The notes beneath the pieces are model-generated. The model worked only from the letters and a program-made list of their open reading frames with translations. It searched no databases and was not told where the DNA came from. Shown piece after piece: positions 52,136 through 61,305 of a DNA stretch of 64,000 bases. Within the stretch, counting starts at the first letter, position 1, and each line of letters starts with the position of its first letter. Origin of the DNA: Nitrospira sp. UBA6493 (GTDB taxonomy: Bacteria > Nitrospirota > Nitrospiria > Nitrospirales > Nitrospiraceae); contig DJMJ01000016.1 in assembly GCA_002435325.1 (NCBI GenBank), forward strand, positions 1 to 64,000, written 5' to 3'. The translations under genes and the position numbers were made by a program.

Positions 52136-52953
52136 CAGCGTCCCAACTCCTGCGACCGCTTGGTCGCCGTTTCCACCGCATCGATCAGCGTCGCGCGCAA
52201 CCCACCAGCCTCTAACCGGTGCAATCCCGCGATCGTCGTGCCGCCTGGCGACGCCACACGATCTTTCAATCGCGCCGGATGCTCGCCGGTTTCCAACACC
52301 ATCTTGGCTGCGCCCAGAACGGTCTGTCCGGCCAGCAGTTCCGCCGTCGCCCGTGGAAGACCAACTTTCACTCCGCCATCGGCCAGCGCCTCGATGGCAA
52401 GAAACACATAGGCCGGCCCGCTCCCGCTGAGTCCGGTCACCGCATCCATCAGCCGCTCTTCAACGGCAATCACCTTGCCGACCGACTCAAAGATTGCCCG
52501 TGCTGTAGCCACCTCGGCATCCGACACCCCGGCACCGATCGCGATAGCGGTCATCCCCTCCCGAACCATGGCCGGCGTGTTTGGCATGGCACGGATAATT
52601 CTCGTCCCGGCCCCGCATCGCTCGGCAATGCTGCGAATGGGAATCCCGGCCGCGACGGACAGCACAAGCGCCTTCTTGATCTCCGCCGCAATGTTACTCA
52701 AGACCGCATCAAGCACCTGCGGCTTCACCGCCAGCACCACAATATCGGCCCACAGCACGGCCTCCCGGTTCGATGGCCCGACACGAATCCCATACTGACA
52801 CTTGAGCACATCGAGCCGCTCCGCAACCGGATCCGTCGCCCAAATCTGATCCGGGGCGCAGAGATTCGCCGCGATCAAACCGCCGACCAAAGCTTCGGCC
52901 ATCTGTCCGCCGCCTATAAAAGCCAGCTTCTGCGTGAGTGCGCCTTTAGACAT
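52135..52953 (-). CDS. proC: Pyrroline-5-carboxylate reductase
   Basis: A 272-residue enzyme for the last step of proline synthesis. The N-terminal Rossmann loop is FIGGGQMAEALVGGL, and VLAVKPQVLDAVL and AVTGLSGSGPAYVFLAIEAL are typical. The ATG at 52953 has GGAG ahead and overlaps the upstream gene by eight bases; an earlier start at 52965 is less likely. Confidence 0.94.
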   Translation of the reverse strand: MSKGALTQKLAFIGGGQMAEALVGGLIAANLCAPDQIWATDPVAERLDVLKCQYGIRVGPSNREAVLWADIVVLAVKPQVLDAVLSNIAAEIKKALVLSVAAGIPIRSIAERCGAGTRIIRAMPNTPAMVREGMTAIAIGAGVSDAEVATARAIFESVGKVIAVEERLMDAVTGLSGSGPAYVFLAIEALADGGVKVGLPRATAELLAGQTVLGAAKMVLETGEHPARLKDRVASPGGTTIAGLHRLEAGGLRATLIDAVETATKRSQELGR

Positions 52954-53668
52954 GCCGCGCTCCAAATATCGCCGTCCCGACTCGAACGAGCGTCGCTCCC
53001 TCTTCGATGGCCACCTCGTAATCGTGCGACATCCCCATCGAGAGTTCCTGCATCGTCACTGAAGGCACTTCTTGGTCAGCAATCCGGCCCGCCAGTTCGC
53101 GCAACCCACAAAAATACGAACGGGCCTCCTCGGCCTCGGGGGCCGGGGGAGGAATCGTCATCAGCCCTTGTATCCGCACATGCGGCAATGCACCCAAGAT
53201 GGGGATCTGCCGCTCGATTGCATCAGGCCGGAAGCCCGCCTTGGTCGATTCACCACCCATATTCACTTCCAAGAGAATCCTCTGTGTGATGCCCCCCTCG
53301 CCTGCACGCCGATCGATTTCCTGCGCCAGCTCGACCGAGTCCACGGAATGGATCATATCAAAAAGGCCGATGATTGACCGCACTTTGCGGCGCTGCAGCT
53401 GACCGATAAAATGCCACCGGACCGGAGTGTCTTTAAGACAGGCCATCTTGGCAAGAGCCTCCTGCATCCGATTCTCACCCAGGAGTGAAAGCCCCGCTGC
53501 GATTCCTTCCTGAATCCGCTCCACCGAGACCGTCTTGGTCGCAGCCACCAACCTGACCTCGGCCGGACTCCGCCCGGCTCGTACCGCCGCGCGACGGATG
53601 TTCTCCAGCACCAGCCGCACCCGCCGGGCAACGGAATCTCCTGTTTCCGACTCCATGATCCCTGTCAC
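52946..53668 (-). CDS. yggS: YggS/PLPBP family pyridoxal phosphate homeostasis protein
   Basis: A 240-residue single-domain PLP-binding barrel. The PLP lysine is in LVAATKTVSVERI, followed by LLGENRMQEAL; VRWHFIGQLQRRKVR and MTIPPP are further family marks. It controls PLP and amino-acid homeostasis rather than catalysing a known reaction. The start is GTG at 53668 or ATG at 53656. Confidence 0.93.
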   Translation of the reverse strand: MTGIMESETGDSVARRVRLVLENIRRAAVRAGRSPAEVRLVAATKTVSVERIQEGIAAGLSLLGENRMQEALAKMACLKDTPVRWHFIGQLQRRKVRSIIGLFDMIHSVDSVELAQEIDRRAGEGGITQRILLEVNMGGESTKAGFRPDAIERQIPILGALPHVRIQGLMTIPPPAPEAEEARSYFCGLRELAGRIADQEVPSVTMQELSMGMSHDYEVAIEEGATLVRVGTAIFGARHV

Positions 53669-53756
53669 ACCCTGCTTCCATTTTCCGAGGCAGCCGTACG
53701 GGCATCCGTGGGTATTCTAACGGAAGGCCCGGAGAATTGGCAGGGGATTCGCCCTG

Positions 53757-54512
53757 CTAGCGTAGGGGATCCAATCCGATCGCGCTCACCATCGTCCCTA
53801 AAACCTTTCCCTCCCGGCGATAGGAGAAAAATAAGTCCTTGTGGCAGATCGTACATACATTCACACTTGTAACCCTCTCACCGTCGATCCCGTAGTCCTG
53901 CACCTGCCGCCTGATCAGCGCCTTCAGGTCCAGACGCGCCTTGCCCTCACGATGATCGCGCAGCACAGCCTCCCACCAGGAGAATCGCTCTCGCACCTCA
54001 TCGAGCACCGGCTCATCCACTTCATAGCAGCAGACTCCGGCCGAAGGGCCGATACTGACATGCAAGGTGCCGAGGTCCGCGTTGAACCGCGCCTGCATCA
54101 GCGCGAGCGTTTTTGGCACAATCCCGGCCACGGCCCCGCGCCAGCCAGCATGAATTGCCGCCACCACCCGCCGCCTGGCGTCGTGAACCAACACCGGCAC
54201 ACAATCCGCCGTCCGCACGGCCACCATAGTTCCAGGCTGATCCGTCACCAGCGCGTCCCAACCGCCGTCAAAGCGATCGTCTTCGGCCAATGGACGATCC
54301 ACCACGAGCGCGTCGGTCCCGTGCACTTGCTTGACGGACAGCAACCACGAAGCGCGCACAGAGTTGCCCGCCGCGCGCATGGGTGCCCCCGTTTCTAAAC
54401 ACAACGCGGTGGCATGCCGCCGCGTCCCGAAGAAATGCCGGACGCCGCTTCGCGCCGGCGCAAACGCAGGGACTGTGATAACAGGCGCATTGACCATCCC
54501 GAACTCCCTCAA
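53757..54512 (-). CDS. pgeF: Peptidoglycan editing factor/YfiH-type copper-zinc protein
   Basis: A 251-residue PgeF (formerly polyphenol oxidase/laccase domain). The metal site is seen in VRTADCVPVLVHD, AIHAGWRGAVAG and GVCCYEVDEPV. Homologues have purine-nucleoside activity, and E. coli PgeF corrects L-Ser incorporation into peptidoglycan, which fits its place just after ftsZ. Confidence 0.9.
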   Translation of the reverse strand: MREFGMVNAPVITVPAFAPARSGVRHFFGTRRHATALCLETGAPMRAAGNSVRASWLLSVKQVHGTDALVVDRPLAEDDRFDGGWDALVTDQPGTMVAVRTADCVPVLVHDARRRVVAAIHAGWRGAVAGIVPKTLALMQARFNADLGTLHVSIGPSAGVCCYEVDEPVLDEVRERFSWWEAVLRDHREGKARLDLKALIRRQVQDYGIDGERVTSVNVCTICHKDLFFSYRREGKVLGTMVSAIGLDPLR

Positions 54513-54536
54513 TCTCCGATGACCACAACGCTCACG

Positions 54537-55736
54537 CTAATCCACTTGCTTCCGGAGAAATGTCGGCACATCCCACTCATCTTCCGCGACCAACGCCCGA
54601 TCGATGGCTTCGCGAGATTCTGCCAGCCGGCGAAGGAAGGTCGGACGATCGAGATCTTTCATTGGACGCTCGGCTGCCGCCGTGGCTCCAACACCCACGC
54701 CCGTCAACACCGGTTGAACCGGCTTCGGCGTTCGAACCGCCGCGCGTTCAGTGGCCGCCACCGCCGCCGAGGTCTCTTCCTCGCTCTCAAAACCCGTGGC
54801 AATCACCGTGACGACCAAATCGTCGCCCATATCGTGGTTGATCACTTGGCCCACAATGATGTTCGCTTCGGGATCGGCCGTCTGCTGAATAATCGAGGCC
54901 GCTTCTTCAATTTCATGCAGCGACATATTCGGTCCGCCCGTGATGTTCAACAGCACCCCGCGCGCACCCTGCACGCTGCCCTCTTCAAGCAAGGGGCTGC
55001 AAATCGCCTTTTGCGCCGCTTCGATCGCGCGATTCGTGCCTCGTGCAATCCCCATCCCCATCACCGCGCGGCCTGTATGCGACATGATCGTGCGCACATC
55101 GGCAAAGTCCACATTGACATGGCCGGTCGTCGTAATCACATCGGCAATCCCCTGGATCGCCTGCCGCAACACATCGTCGGCGACCTTAAACGCTTCGAGC
55201 AACGGCGTGGACTTATCGACGATGCCAAGCAGCCGCTGATTCGGAATCACTAGCAGCGTATCGACATGACGCCGGAGATCGCGAATACCCTCCTCCGCAT
55301 GCTTGTGCCGTCGCTGCCCTTCATATTGAAACGGCTTCGTCACCACACCGACCGTCAGGATGCCTTGCTCCCGCGCAATACTCGCCACAATCGGCGCGGC
55401 GCCGGTCCCGGTACCACCACCCATGCCGGCCGTGACGAACACCATGTCCGCCCCTTCGAGGCACTCGCGAATATGATCTTTGCTTTCAAGCGCCGCATCC
55501 TTGCCGATTTCCGGCTTGGCGCCGGCACCCAATCCACGCGTCCGCTCCGGCCCCAACTGGATCTTATAGGGCGCCATCGATCGATCGAGCGCCTGCAAAT
55601 CCGTGTTGGCCGCAATGAAGTCCACGCGGGCGAGCCCCGAATGGATCATTGTATTGATCGCGTTGCACCCGCCGCCGCCGACTCCGATCACTTTGATCCG
55701 AACCGGCAGCAGCACATCTTCCTGGAATGAGAACAT
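54537..55736 (-). CDS. ftsZ: Cell division protein FtsZ
   Basis: A 399-residue tubulin-like GTPase forming the Z-ring. GVGGGGCNAINTMI, NTDLQALD and GGGTGTGAAPIVASIA make the nucleotide site; NADFADVRTIM-like T7 reads NVDFADVRTIMSH. The C-terminal peptide DVPTFLRKQ, which binds FtsA, is intact. The ATG at 55736 gives the usual start; the longer frame to 55880 is rejected. It follows ftsA by 52 bases. Confidence 0.97.
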   Translation of the reverse strand: MFSFQEDVLLPVRIKVIGVGGGGCNAINTMIHSGLARVDFIAANTDLQALDRSMAPYKIQLGPERTRGLGAGAKPEIGKDAALESKDHIRECLEGADMVFVTAGMGGGTGTGAAPIVASIAREQGILTVGVVTKPFQYEGQRRHKHAEEGIRDLRRHVDTLLVIPNQRLLGIVDKSTPLLEAFKVADDVLRQAIQGIADVITTTGHVNVDFADVRTIMSHTGRAVMGMGIARGTNRAIEAAQKAICSPLLEEGSVQGARGVLLNITGGPNMSLHEIEEAASIIQQTADPEANIIVGQVINHDMGDDLVVTVIATGFESEEETSAAVAATERAAVRTPKPVQPVLTGVGVGATAAAERPMKDLDRPTFLRRLAESREAIDRALVAEDEWDVPTFLRKQVD

Positions 55737-55788
55737 GCGGCACCTCCTCACCACGGCTCGCTGAGCGGCCCCATGCCGCGCGCGAAAT

Positions 55789-57021
55789 CTAGAACACCTC
55801 AAACACCCGTTTCGTCCAGCCCACCATCTTGGTCCAGGGACCGCCATGACGCAGGCCGGCCGTTTCCAGCTCTTCCGCATGCCGGCGGGCGTGCAGCAGC
55901 AGGCCCACCCCGGTCGCGTGACTGGGATGCGTCACAATATCCCTCAGACCGCCGACCCCGGAGGGCGCCCCGCGCCGAGCCGGCAGGTTCAACACTTTCT
56001 CCGCCGCGTCCGGCATGCCTTCGAGCAAGGACGTCCCGCCCGTGATCACGACGCCCGCGCCCAGCATCCCTTCGTACCCGGCCCGCGCGATTTCCCGCCG
56101 CACCAGATCGAACATCTCCTCCACGCGCGGCTCGAGAATCTCCGCAATGTCCCGGCGGGAAAAACTCCGCGCCGGGCGGTCGCCCACCGAGGGCACCTCG
56201 ACCATGTCATTCCCGGCAATCAGCTCAGTCCTGGCGATGCCATAGTGCATTTTGATTTTTTCGGCTTCGGTCTGTGACGTCAGCAGCCCGATCGCCAAGT
56301 CTTTCGTGAGATTCTGTCCGCCGATCGGCAACACTGCCGAGTGCCGAATGCTCCCGTCGAGAAAAATGGCCAGATCAGTGGTCCCGCCGCCAAGATCCAC
56401 CATCGCCACCCCGAGATCGCGCTCTTCCTGGCTTAAGACCGCTTCGCTGGACGCCAGCGGCTGCAGAATGATATCCACCACATCGAGACCAGCGCGGTTG
56501 ACACTCTTAATAATATTCTGCGCGGAGGTCACGGCGCCGGTAATGACATGCACGTTGACTTCAAGCCGATTCCCGGACAGCCCCAGCGGCTCGCGCACGC
56601 CCTCCTGCCCGTCCACCATGAATTCGCGCGGCAACACGTGCAGAATGCGCCGCTCGTGCGGAATCACCGCCAGCGTCCGCGCGCTCTCGATCGCCCGATG
56701 AATATCTTCGCGCGTGACCTCGGCTTTCTTCAGCGCCACCACACCTTTGCAATTTTCCGCGGAGATATGACTGCCGGCGATCCCCGTATAGACGGAGTTG
56801 ATCTGCACTGCCGCCATGAGCTCGGCCTCTTCCACCGCCTTCTTGATCGACTCCACCGTACTCTCGATATCGACAACCACCCCTTTGCGCAATCCACGGG
56901 ACGGACTCGATCCGACCCCGATAATATTCAACGCGCCGGTGTCCGTCACTTCGGACACAATGGCGCAAATCTTGGTCGTCCCGATATCCAGCCCGACAAG
57001 GATTTGATCTCGTTTCGACAC
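55789..57021 (-). CDS. ftsA: Cell division protein FtsA
   Basis: A 410-residue actin-like protein that tethers FtsZ to the membrane. It has LVGLDIGTTKICAIV at the start, VDLGGGTTDLAIFLDGS and VITGGTSLLEGM. The C-terminal amphipathic helix (WTKMVGWTKRVFEVF) is the membrane anchor. The start is the GTG at 57021, placed eight bases after GGGGGTGATC, an almost perfect anti-16S match. The ftsQ stop lies within that ribosome site. Confidence 0.96.
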   Translation of the reverse strand: MSKRDQILVGLDIGTTKICAIVSEVTDTGALNIIGVGSSPSRGLRKGVVVDIESTVESIKKAVEEAELMAAVQINSVYTGIAGSHISAENCKGVVALKKAEVTREDIHRAIESARTLAVIPHERRILHVLPREFMVDGQEGVREPLGLSGNRLEVNVHVITGAVTSAQNIIKSVNRAGLDVVDIILQPLASSEAVLSQEERDLGVAMVDLGGGTTDLAIFLDGSIRHSAVLPIGGQNLTKDLAIGLLTSQTEAEKIKMHYGIARTELIAGNDMVEVPSVGDRPARSFSRRDIAEILEPRVEEMFDLVRREIARAGYEGMLGAGVVITGGTSLLEGMPDAAEKVLNLPARRGAPSGVGGLRDIVTHPSHATGVGLLLHARRHAEELETAGLRHGGPWTKMVGWTKRVFEVF

Positions 57022-57026
57022 CGCGA

Positions 57027-57908
57027 TCACCCCCTTTCCCGCACAATCACTCGATTTTCGTAGCGCAGATCGACTTCGTTCGCACCCTGAGTCTGGCCAT
57101 CGAACGTCAGCGTCTTCAGCGACGGCTTGACCCGCTGAAACCGCTCCCATTGATCGCTCAGCCGGTCCTGGCCGAATTGAAACCGCACCCCCAGGACCGA
57201 GGCCACCAGATTCGCCGGGTTGGACGCATTCACTTGCAGCCGCCCGTCGAACGAATGGCCCACCAATTTGGCCAGTTCGACCCCGGACTTCACCGCATGC
57301 CGCACCGCAGCATCGCCTTTTGCCAGTCCTTTCGGATCGATCCCTGTGACCATCGGCAAAGCGCTTTCATCCTCCTGCCCTAATTTCGCCAGTACATGCC
57401 CCTCATCATCACTCAGAAAATTCTCAGACCCGGAATGAATCACCGCCGCCGGAATCCGTTCAACGATGGAGATGCGCAGCTCATGAAACGGAACCCGCGT
57501 GACCACCGCTTCCTTGACCCAGGGGTGCGATTCCACCCGCTCCTTAATTTCTGCCGTCACAATATGATGCACCGGCGTGCCGGATGACAGAGCCACCTGC
57601 TCCAACACTTGCTGCCGGGGAATACGATGCAGTCCCTCGACCGTCACCGTTTTGACTTCCAGCCAGCGCTGTATCATCGGGCCCGCCGCGTTCAGACCGG
57701 CAATGATCGCCCATCCGGCCAATGCCACACCTGCCACAATGGTCCCAACCCGCAGCACAGTCCGGCATTTCGCCCACACCTGTGCTCGGCGAGCCACACG
57801 CTCTTGCTTCGCAGCGGATTCCGCGCGTGAGCCCTTCCATTGATTCTGCCGCAACCCCGCCGGCCGTTGCGGCTCCCGCCGTTTCGCCCCCCATCGCCTC
57901 ATATTCAT
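57027..57908 (-). CDS. ftsQ: Cell division protein FtsQ
   Basis: A 293-residue bitopic membrane protein of the divisome. A basic cytoplasmic tail of about 50 residues is followed by one transmembrane helix (VGTIVAGVALAGWAIIAGL) and a POTRA domain starting VKTVTVEGLHRIPRQQVLEQ. The tail is longer and richer in Arg than usual. Start overlaps the ddl stop by four bases (ATGA). Confidence 0.92.
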   Translation of the reverse strand: MNMRRWGAKRREPQRPAGLRQNQWKGSRAESAAKQERVARRAQVWAKCRTVLRVGTIVAGVALAGWAIIAGLNAAGPMIQRWLEVKTVTVEGLHRIPRQQVLEQVALSSGTPVHHIVTAEIKERVESHPWVKEAVVTRVPFHELRISIVERIPAAVIHSGSENFLSDDEGHVLAKLGQEDESALPMVTGIDPKGLAKGDAAVRHAVKSGVELAKLVGHSFDGRLQVNASNPANLVASVLGVRFQFGQDRLSDQWERFQRVKPSLKTLTFDGQTQGANEVDLRYENRVIVRERG

Positions 57909-58891
57909 CCCTCGTGCGCCTCTCGTCTCATCCGCGCCGCGCGGTCGAGCGCCGATTGCAAAATGCGTTCGACCAGGGCGTCATAGGTCAGCCCCGCCCG
58001 GCCGGCCGCCATCGGCAGCAAGCTCGTTTCCGTCATGCCCGGCACCGTATTGATCTCCAACATATAGGGCTTCCCGCGAGGGGTAATCCTGAAATCCACT
58101 CGCGCCGCCCCTTCACATGCCAAGGCTTCGTATGTCCTCCGTGCAAGTTCACCAATCTGTTTCGTGACCGAAGCCGTCAGCGGAGCCGGGCACAGATACT
58201 GTGTTTTCCCTTTTTGATATTTCGCGGAAAAGTCGTAGAACCCGTCCGGCGCCACAATTTCCACGGCCGGCAACACCGCAATCTGCCCCTCGGATCCGCC
58301 CAGAATGGAGACCGTGATTTCATGGCCAGGAATATACGCCTCCACCATCGCATCCGGGTCGTAGCGATGTGCGAGCGCCAGCGCCGGTTTCCAATGCGCC
58401 GGCTTGCGCACAATCGTCACGCCGATCGTGGACCCCTGCGAGGCCGGCTTCACCACCACGGGCAATTTCAGCTTCGCTGCTTTCAGCGCCAGCGCCAGCG
58501 AGGGCTGTTCACCCCGTCGAACAACCGTGCCGCCCGGCACAGGCACCCCCTGCGATCCCGCCAGGATTTTCGTCGTGACTTTGTGCATGCCCACCGCGCT
58601 GGCCTGGACGCCAGACCCCGTATAGGGAATTCCGATGGTCTCCAGGAAGCCTTGAATGGTGCCGTCTTCTCCTCCTGGACCATGCAAGGCCAGGAACGCG
58701 ATCTGAACCTTCTGCTTCGCGAGATCCCGATAGAGATCAGGACCGACATCGATAGCGACCGCCTCATAGCCCCGGCGCAACAGCGATTGATGCACCGCCT
58801 GTCCGGTGCGCAGCGAGACCTCGCGTTCGGACGATTGTCCGCCCATGAGTACCCCGATCCGCTTCTCTGTCAGCACGCGACGATCTGCCAT
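57905..58891 (-). CDS. ddl: D-alanine-D-alanine ligase
   Basis: A 328-residue ATP-grasp ligase for cell-wall dipeptide. GVLMGGQSSEREVSLRTG, LHGPGGEDGTIQGFLE and MLEINTVPGMTETSLLP are the family motifs. It sits between murB and ftsQ, the usual place in the dcw cluster. Confidence 0.96.
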   Translation of the reverse strand: MADRRVLTEKRIGVLMGGQSSEREVSLRTGQAVHQSLLRRGYEAVAIDVGPDLYRDLAKQKVQIAFLALHGPGGEDGTIQGFLETIGIPYTGSGVQASAVGMHKVTTKILAGSQGVPVPGGTVVRRGEQPSLALALKAAKLKLPVVVKPASQGSTIGVTIVRKPAHWKPALALAHRYDPDAMVEAYIPGHEITVSILGGSEGQIAVLPAVEIVAPDGFYDFSAKYQKGKTQYLCPAPLTASVTKQIGELARRTYEALACEGAARVDFRITPRGKPYMLEINTVPGMTETSLLPMAAGRAGLTYDALVERILQSALDRAARMRREAHEG

Positions 58892-58903
58892 GGCACTCCT
58901 GTC

Positions 58904-59845
58904 CTAGGCCTGTCCGACGACCTTCAGTTCCAATTCCAGCTTCACACCAGTCTTTCGTGTCACCGCCGCTCGCACCTTGCGGATCAGCGCCAACACGTCC
59001 TTGGCACTGGCCTGTCCCTGGTTCACGATAAAGTTCGCATGTTTTTCCGACACCTGCGCATCGCCGACCTGCGCGCCCTTGAGCCCGGCCGCGTCGATGA
59101 CGCGTCCCGCCGAATCCTTGGGGGGGTTCTTGAACACACAGCCGGCGCTCGGCAGCGTCAGCGGCTGCGTATCGCGGCGATAGTGGAGATAGTCTTTCAC
59201 CACTTTTTCGATCTCCGCTCGCACACCGGCCTTCAACTGCAACCACACGCCCACGACAATCCCCGGCGGGAGTGTCGCGCGCCGATAGGCAAAGGGGATC
59301 TTGGAAGCGGGCAGATCCACGATCTCGCCCTGCATCGTGACAAGCCGCACGGCTTTCACTGAATCCTTCATTTCGCCCAGCCTGGTCCCCGCATTCATGA
59401 CCACGCACCCCGCAACCGTTCCCGGAATCCCGGCGGCCCATTCCAGCCCCGCCAGCGAATGGCGGATGGCATAACCGATCAGCGTCGGCATCCCTACTCC
59501 GCCTTCGGCATACAACACCGCATCCGGTTCTTCTTTGATCGTGCGCAGCTTTCCAAGGCTGACCACCACACCCCTGATGCCCTTGTCCCGGATGAGAAGG
59601 TTTGTCCCCCCCACCACGAAGAGCGGAAGCCTCTGCGCCCTGACTTGCCGGACGAGACGGGCCACATCCTCGACATCCACCGGCTCCACCAATACATCGG
59701 CCAGCCCTCCGATGCGGAACGAGGTGTAGTCTTTGAGTAGCGCATCGAACTGCACCGTTCCTCTGAGGCCGGCAACCGCCGCAGCCAACCGGCGCTGACT
59801 GCTGGTCTGCCGAGTCTGTGCATGCGTTCGCCCCTGCCTCGCCAT
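58904..59845 (-). CDS. murB: UDP-N-acetylenolpyruvoylglucosamine reductase
   Basis: A 313-residue FAD enzyme making UDP-MurNAc. YTSFRIGGLADVLVEP, GIPGTVAGCVVMNAG and the Tyr-lacking type II layout are seen. The residue that protonates the enol, commonly Ser in SAGSVFKNP, is Cys here (PSAGCVFKNPP). The ATG at 59845 is four bases after the murC stop; the longer frame is rejected. Confidence 0.95.
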   Translation of the reverse strand: MARQGRTHAQTRQTSSQRRLAAAVAGLRGTVQFDALLKDYTSFRIGGLADVLVEPVDVEDVARLVRQVRAQRLPLFVVGGTNLLIRDKGIRGVVVSLGKLRTIKEEPDAVLYAEGGVGMPTLIGYAIRHSLAGLEWAAGIPGTVAGCVVMNAGTRLGEMKDSVKAVRLVTMQGEIVDLPASKIPFAYRRATLPPGIVVGVWLQLKAGVRAEIEKVVKDYLHYRRDTQPLTLPSAGCVFKNPPKDSAGRVIDAAGLKGAQVGDAQVSEKHANFIVNQGQASAKDVLALIRKVRAAVTRKTGVKLELELKVVGQA

Positions 59846-59849
59846 CGTA

Positions 59850-61238
59850 TTACGAACCGGGAGTAAGCCGGACCAACAAGCCCGTCCCGGCTTTCCAGAT
59901 ATCTCCCGCACCCAAGGTCACCACCAGATCACCGGGCTTTAAATGGGGCAGCACTTGATCCGGCAACGATTCTTTCTTTTCTACGAAGGTCACACCCTGA
60001 TGGCCGGCTTGCTTCACAGCTTCGGCCAACTGCGCGCCGGACACGCCGGGAATCGGCTGCTCGCCGGCCGCATAGATCTCCGTCATAAACACGAGGTCCG
60101 CGTGATCGAAGGCATGAGCGAACTCGTTGACCAGATCGCGTGTCCGGCTGTACCGGTGCGGCTGGAAAAGCACCACCAGGCGGCGATCCCATCCCTGCTT
60201 GGCTGCCGCCAAAGTCGCTTTGACCTCAGTGGGATGATGGCCATAGTCATCCACCACCATGATGTCGTTGACCTCTCCGCGCAGGTGAAACCGCCGTTCC
60301 ACACCGGTAAACGCCGCCAGGCCTTTGCGGATCAAATCGACCGGGACCTCCAGCTCAATCCCGATTGCAATCGCCACCAGCGCATTGGATACGTTGTGGA
60401 TGCCGGGAACGGCCAGCCGGAAAGGCCCGAGATTTTTCCCCCGGAAGTGCGCCCTGAATTCCGCTCCCCACTGCTTGAGACTGATATCCGTCGCCTTGAA
60501 GTCCGGCGCCACCCCATCCCGCTCCTGCAATCCGTAGGTGTAATACCGCTTCACAATACGCGGGAACAGCGCCCGCAGCCGTTCATCATCGGCACACAAG
60601 ACCGCCACTCCATAGAAGGGGATCTTGTTAATGAATTCCAGAAAGCTGTCGTAAATCTTTTCCATCGACCCGTAGTGATCGAGATGCTCACGATCGAGAT
60701 TCGTGACCGCCACGATGGTCGGCGCGAGCCGGAGGAACGACCCGTCGCTTTCATCCGCTTCCGCCACCAGTAACTCTCCCCGGCCCAGCCGCGCATGGCT
60801 GCCGAGCGCGTTGACCTTGCCCCCGATGACCATCGTCGGGTCCAGGCCACCCGACGCCAGCACATTCGCCACCATCGAGGTCGTGGTCGTCTTCCCATGG
60901 GCTCCCGCAATCGCCACGCCGAATTTCAAGCGCATCAGCTCGGCCAGCATTTCCGCTCGTGGGATCACGGGCACTTGCTTGGCTTTAGCCGCGAGCACCT
61001 CAGGGTTGGTAGCCGCCACGGCGGATGAAATGACCACCACTTGGGCTTCTCCGACATTCGCTTCGTGATGGCCGATAAAAATCTTGCCGCCGAGTTCTTC
61101 CAGCCTCCGGGTGGTTTCAGACGCTTGCAGATCGGAACCGGTCACCTTGTATCCCAAGGTGAGCAGCACCTCCGCGATCCCGCTCATCCCCGATCCGCCG
61201 ATCCCGACCAGATGAATCTGTTGTGTTTTTCGAAACAT
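59850..61238 (-). CDS. murC: UDP-N-acetylmuramate-L-alanine ligase
   Basis: A 462-residue Mur ligase adding L-Ala to UDP-MurNAc. HLVGIGGSGMSGIAEVLL opens the first domain, the ATP loop is GAHGKTTTTSMVANVL, and VDDYGHHPTEVKATL begins the C-terminal domain. The ATG at 61238 (MFRKTQQIHLVGIGG) is the natural start; an upstream frame to 61343 is not supported. Confidence 0.96.
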   Translation of the reverse strand: MFRKTQQIHLVGIGGSGMSGIAEVLLTLGYKVTGSDLQASETTRRLEELGGKIFIGHHEANVGEAQVVVISSAVAATNPEVLAAKAKQVPVIPRAEMLAELMRLKFGVAIAGAHGKTTTTSMVANVLASGGLDPTMVIGGKVNALGSHARLGRGELLVAEADESDGSFLRLAPTIVAVTNLDREHLDHYGSMEKIYDSFLEFINKIPFYGVAVLCADDERLRALFPRIVKRYYTYGLQERDGVAPDFKATDISLKQWGAEFRAHFRGKNLGPFRLAVPGIHNVSNALVAIAIGIELEVPVDLIRKGLAAFTGVERRFHLRGEVNDIMVVDDYGHHPTEVKATLAAAKQGWDRRLVVLFQPHRYSRTRDLVNEFAHAFDHADLVFMTEIYAAGEQPIPGVSGAQLAEAVKQAGHQGVTFVEKKESLPDQVLPHLKPGDLVVTLGAGDIWKAGTGLLVRLTPGS

Positions 61239-61305
61239 GACGGTTCGCCTCAATCCTGTTGCGCCCGTTGATGGCCGAGGTTTCTGCTCGCGCGCGCTGA
61301 ATGCA

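Noticed and set aside
57722..59362. Plus-strand open frame of 546 codons
   Set aside because: It is antisense to ftsQ, ddl and murB, is rich in His and Arg as GC-rich shadows are, and has no family motif.
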